From contig NZ_JBQCZW010000012.1 of assembly GCF_052089425.1 (NCBI RefSeq), forward strand, positions 1 through 64,000: a stretch of DNA of 64,000 nucleotides, in the 5' to 3' direction. Below, one piece after another: positions 60,847 through 64,000 of the stretch. The notes below the pieces were generated by a model, which saw nothing but the letters and a program-made list of their open reading frames with translations, did not search any database and had not been told where the DNA came from. The DNA comes from Ancrocorticia sp052089425 (lineage in GTDB: Bacteria > Actinomycetota > Actinomycetes > Actinomycetales > Actinomycetaceae). Both the position numbers and the translations under genes were made by a program. The stretch's first letter is position 1; each line of letters begins with the position of its first letter.

Positions 60847-62754
60847 GTGAAACACCCAGTTGACGAGGTGCCCAAGGCGCCTCAACTCGTCGTTTTATCC
60901 CTTCAACACGTTTTGGCATTCTATGCCGGCGCGGTGATTGTTCCCCTACTCATCGCCAATAGCCTGAATTTAGATGCCGCAACCACCATTCACCTCATTA
61001 ATGCGGACCTGTTTACGTGCGGTATTGCCACGCTTATTCAGTCACTCGGCATCACCAAATATGTGGGTGTGCGCCTGCCGATCATTCAGGGCGTCACCAC
61101 CACTGCGGTGGCCCCGATCATCGCGATTGGCTTGGCCGTCACTAATGGGGAAGGCGGAAACGCCGGCCTGCCCGCCATCTACGGATCGATCATCGTGGCC
61201 GGGATCTTCACGTTCCTCGCCGCACCGTACTTTGCGAAGCTCTTGCGCTTCTTCCCGCCGGTTGTCACCGGAAGCGTCCTGTTCGTCATGGGCACGACCC
61301 TCCTATCCGTCTCCGCCAATGACTTTGTGGATTACGCTGAGGCGGCGCCCGATGGCATAGCACTGGCTTACGGATTCGGGACGCTTCTGGCCATCATCTT
61401 GGTCCAGCGCTTCTTCCGCGGGTTCTTCGGCACCATCTCGGTTCTCGTTGGCCTTGTGGCCGGGACCGTGATCGCGGCAATCGCCGGGCATCTAGGCGAC
61501 GATTCCATCGGTGTTTTCCATGAGGCTGAGGCCGTGGCCGTCACTACCCCGTTCTACTTCGGCGCTCCCGTCTTCACACTGACCGGGTGCATTTCCATGA
61601 TCATCGTCATGATCATCACGATGGTGGAAACAACCGGGGATGTGTTTGCCACCGGCGAGATCGTTAACAAGCGCATCAACAAGAATCATATTTCTGCCGC
61701 GCTACGCGCCGATGGGCTCTCTACCCTCTTGGGTGGCATCATGAACTCTTTCCCCTACACCTGCTTCGCTCAGAACGTTGGCCTCGTGCGTATCACGCGC
61801 GTCAAGTCACGCTGGGTTGCCGTAGGCGCGGCCGTTCTCATGATCATTCTCGGAGTGCTTCCCAAGGCCGGAGCAATCGTCAACATGATTCCTGCGCCCG
61901 TGCTAGGCGGGGCCAGCTTGGCGATGTTTGCCAACGTGGCCTGGGTGGGCATGCAGACCATTGCTAAGTCCGATATGCGCGACAACCGCAACGCGGTGAT
62001 CGTGACAACCGCTCTTGGCCTCGCGATGCTCGTGACCCTGAAGCCGGACATCGCTTTGGTGTTCCCCGAATGGGCACAGATCTTCTTCTCCTCCGGCATG
62101 ACCATCGGAGCGATCGCCGCCATCTCCTTGAACCTTCTGTTCTTCCACGTAGGCAACCAGAAGGGACAGGACATTGTGCGCGATCACGGCGGGCGAGGAC
62201 TCGGCATCGAGGATGTCAACGCCATGGACCGCGAGCAATTCGTCAAGGCGTTCCGTTCCGTGTTCAACACGCAAACGTGGCCGCTTGAAAAGGCGTGGGA
62301 GCAGCGTCCCTTCGCCAGCGCACACGATGTGCGTGATGCCGTTCAGGAAGCCGTGCTGAGTGGCTCTTCCGCCAACCAAGATGCTCTGCTGAACGACTAT
62401 CCGGATATGGCTCAGCTGTTGGGCGCCGGAGATGAGGGCGAGCAGGTGGTGACCAAAGATATTGGGTCGATCGCCCTTGAGGCTGCGACGCCGGAAGAAC
62501 TCGACGAGGTAGCACGGATCTCCCACGATTATCAGGAGCACTTCGGCAGGCCGTTCATCGGCTACCTTGGACCGCTTGATACCAGCCAGCAGATCATTGC
62601 CTCCGGCATGCGCCGCCTAGCCAACTCCCCTACTCAGGAGCGCATCGTGGCACTGGCCGAGGTTGTCGAAATAGCAAATGATCGCTTCGATATCGCGCTT
62701 GCAGATGCGAACCCTCTGCGAGCTGCGTGGGAAGCGAAATTCGCGAGGAAGTGA
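60847..62754 (+). CDS. NCS2 urate/xanthine-type permease fused to an OHCU-decarboxylase-like domain
   Basis: Residues 1 to about 445 form a nucleobase:cation symporter-2 permease. It shows VVTGSVLFVMGTTLL, then METTGDVFATGEIV and the family signature MNSFPYTCFAQNVGLVRITRVKSR, closest to the urate/xanthine branch. Residues about 458-628 match the 2-oxo-4-hydroxy-4-carboxy-5-ureidoimidazoline decarboxylase fold: EQFVKAFRSVF, WEQRPFAS, HFGRPFIGYL and RIVALAEVVEIANDR. That enzyme follows uricase and HIU hydrolase in urate breakdown. The catalytic His of the HPDL motif is Tyr518 here, and the following Glu is Asp538. The domain may therefore be inactive and serve as a sensor. The GTG at 60847 follows AAGG. 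Confidence 0.85.
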   Translation: MKHPVDEVPKAPQLVVLSLQHVLAFYAGAVIVPLLIANSLNLDAATTIHLINADLFTCGIATLIQSLGITKYVGVRLPIIQGVTTTAVAPIIAIGLAVTNGEGGNAGLPAIYGSIIVAGIFTFLAAPYFAKLLRFFPPVVTGSVLFVMGTTLLSVSANDFVDYAEAAPDGIALAYGFGTLLAIILVQRFFRGFFGTISVLVGLVAGTVIAAIAGHLGDDSIGVFHEAEAVAVTTPFYFGAPVFTLTGCISMIIVMIITMVETTGDVFATGEIVNKRINKNHISAALRADGLSTLLGGIMNSFPYTCFAQNVGLVRITRVKSRWVAVGAAVLMIILGVLPKAGAIVNMIPAPVLGGASLAMFANVAWVGMQTIAKSDMRDNRNAVIVTTALGLAMLVTLKPDIALVFPEWAQIFFSSGMTIGAIAAISLNLLFFHVGNQKGQDIVRDHGGRGLGIEDVNAMDREQFVKAFRSVFNTQTWPLEKAWEQRPFASAHDVRDAVQEAVLSGSSANQDALLNDYPDMAQLLGAGDEGEQVVTKDIGSIALEAATPEELDEVARISHDYQEHFGRPFIGYLGPLDTSQQIIASGMRRLANSPTQERIVALAEVVEIANDRFDIALADANPLRAAWEAKFARK

Positions 62755-62755
62755 G

Positions 62756-63319
62756 CTAGACGGCTGAGCGCCGCTTCTTAGCGCGGCGCTTGGCCAGCTC
62801 ATCAACAACCTCGTCCTCAACGCGTGAGGTGGGAAGTTCAGAAAGGGATCCTTCAACTTCCCGCCACACACGGCCAACGGCAATGCCGAACACGCCCTGG
62901 CCTCCCTGAACGAGGTCAATGACCTGATCATCAGACGTGCACTCGTACACCGATGCACCGTCAGACATCAACGTGATCTGAGCAAGATCATCAACGCCGT
63001 AGGCCGCAAGCTGCGAAACCGCAAGCCGAATCTGCTGGAGCGACACTCCGGTATCCAAAAGGCGCTTGACCACCTTGAGAACCAGAATGTCCCGGAAAGA
63101 ATAGAGGCGCTGACTACCTGAGCCTGTCGCTGTGCGGATGGTTGGTGAAACCAATCCGGTGCGGTCCCAGTAATCTAGCTGCCGGTAGGTAATCCCTGCT
63201 GCCTTGCACGCAATGGGGCCGCGGTAGCCCGTCTCCGAATCCAAGTCGGGCAGCGGATCACCGAAGAGCATCTGCTGTGCGCGCTGCTTGGTGGTGTCAG
63301 CCGCGTGTGCGTCGCTCAT
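62756..63319 (-). CDS. MerR-family transcriptional regulator (Rv1830-like)
   Basis: The 187-residue product has a MerR helix-turn-helix with the unusual ending YRQLDYWDRTGLVSPTIRTATGSGSQRLYSFRDILVLKVVKRLLDTGVSLQQIRLAVSQL. It resembles the second of two MerR genes in the actinobacterial garA-merR-merR cluster. It has no effector domain for metals. The C-terminus is short and basic (KRRAKKRRSAV). It starts with ATG at 63319 after GGAGG. It ends one base from the permease stop on the other strand. Confidence 0.88.
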   Translation of the reverse strand: MSDAHAADTTKQRAQQMLFGDPLPDLDSETGYRGPIACKAAGITYRQLDYWDRTGLVSPTIRTATGSGSQRLYSFRDILVLKVVKRLLDTGVSLQQIRLAVSQLAAYGVDDLAQITLMSDGASVYECTSDDQVIDLVQGGQGVFGIAVGRVWREVEGSLSELPTSRVEDEVVDELAKRRAKKRRSAV

Positions 63320-63401
63320 CTAAGCCTCCGTTCAAAAAGTTCGTACCCCTCAAGTTTAACTTGAAGTTTTCGCAAGGCGTGACGAAAACACCCCGTGTGT
63401 T

Positions 63402-64000
63402 TTACCTGAGATTAACCTCAACATTCTCCGCGAGCAAGGCTCGATACAAATGCGAGAAGGCGGCAGAATCCTCAGAGGCCTTCGCGAGGGCTCGCTCCCC
63501 CGCCGCTGGCGTCGCTTTCGCGCGCTCGGGCGCCACGGAAGCTGTGATGAGTGCGGCATGCGAATGAGCAGAGTTCTTCACTGTCCTGATCTGGCGCAGA
63601 TCAAATCCGGCGCTCTCCAACATCCACGCATATCGCACAATCTCCACCGATTGGCTCGTGAGCCGCCCGCGAGAATCTGACGAAAGAATACCTACTGAGA
63701 TCATTGCTTCAATGTCAGCAACTGGCACTCCCGTGAGGTCAGAAACCTCAACGAGCTTCAGTCGCGTTCCTGGCTGAGGTCGCTGGACTTCCTCAATAAC
63801 TCGCATCCGCCCGGGATGAGAATCCCGAGGAGATTCGCCCGCATCCAATTGCCGGAGGAGTTCGCCGATCTGTGACAGCGGCAAGAACCGATCACGTTGT
63901 TCCACCAGAACGAATCGAAGCCGCTCCACATCGGCCGCGGAAAACAGGCGCTGATTCGATGGTGTGCGCTGTGGCTCAACAAGCCCGATGGATTCGTAAT
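63402..64000 (-). CDS. ftsR: MerR-family regulator, FtsR/Rv1828-like (5' end outside window)
   Basis: The reading frame is open to the right edge, so the N-terminus is missing. The visible part has YESIGLVEPQRTPSNQRLFSAADVERLRFVLVEQRDRFLPLSQIGELL, the wing and dimerisation helix of a MerR protein, and a second domain with LVEVSDLTGVPVADIEAMISVGIL and VRYAWMLESAGFDLRQIRTV. This two-part structure fits FtsR (Rv1828), a regulator linked to cell division in corynebacteria. It lies 82 bases before the other MerR gene. Confidence 0.8.
   Translation of the reverse strand, partial: YESIGLVEPQRTPSNQRLFSAADVERLRFVLVEQRDRFLPLSQIGELLRQLDAGESPRDSHPGRMRVIEEVQRPQPGTRLKLVEVSDLTGVPVADIEAMISVGILSSDSRGRLTSQSVEIVRYAWMLESAGFDLRQIRTVKNSAHSHAALITASVAPERAKATPAAGERALAKASEDSAAFSHLYRALLAENVEVNLR

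Overview
This window is chromosomal DNA from a high-G+C Gram-positive bacterium (Actinomycetota), most likely a member of the Actinomycetaceae such as Trueperella, Arcanobacterium or a close relative. The evidence is the presence of RbpA, a PafB/PafC pair, a HelY-type helicase, a helicase-dead PriA, an Lnt-Ppm1 pair, a DUF3866 protein, an AroK/AroC/EF-P/NusB cluster and an alaS-ruvX-mltG cluster, all arranged as actinobacterial neighbourhoods. The genus is a guess. Coding density is very high and many starts overlap the preceding stop (ATGA, GTGA). I see no tRNA, rRNA, insertion sequence, prophage or CRISPR array.

Layout. 1-3.3 kb (minus): a DEAD-box RNA helicase running off the left edge, and an MFS exporter. 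3.4-8.4 kb: aspS, a GNAT acetyltransferase, rarA, rpsD and a DUF948 protein. 8.4-19 kb: alaS-ruvX-mltG, a degenerate AroE-like gene, a prepilin peptidase, glpD, aroC, aroK, a second kinase-dead AroK-like gene, efp and nusB. 19-30.3 kb: pyrimidine genes pyrR-pyrB-pyrC-carA-carB-pyrF running into gmk-rpoZ-coaBC-metK and ending at a clear terminator. 30.4-32.4 kb: a YtrA-type GntR regulator with its ABC transporter. 32.4-37.4 kb: priA-fmt-rsmB-rpe.

37.5-44.4 kb: an MFS exporter, PPK2, a cationic amino-acid permease with a dimethylarginine hydrolase, a PutP-type symporter and an aldo/keto reductase. 44.4-47.2 kb (minus): an iron-siderophore/heme/B12-type ABC importer. 47.3-50.5 kb: an FMN riboswitch with a RibX/RibY-like uptake pair, then hisE-hisG. 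50.5-58.7 kb: a DUF3866 protein (minus), pafB-pafC, a small membrane protein, helY, lnt and ppm1. 58.7-64 kb: rbpA (minus), a lidless Hsp70-like protein, an NCS2 urate/xanthine-type permease fused to an OHCU-decarboxylase-like domain, and two MerR regulators (minus), the last cut by the right edge.

Most of the window is ordinary core genome. The points most worth a second look are the permease/OHCU fusion whose enzyme domain has lost its catalytic residues, two degenerate shikimate-pathway paralogues (AroE-like and AroK-like) inside the aro cluster with aroB missing, the FMN-riboswitch RibXY pair without an ATPase gene, twin hairpins with an identical loop in the aspS leader, and several perfect palindromes upstream of glpD, the iron-type ABC operon, the Hsp70 gene and the permease.
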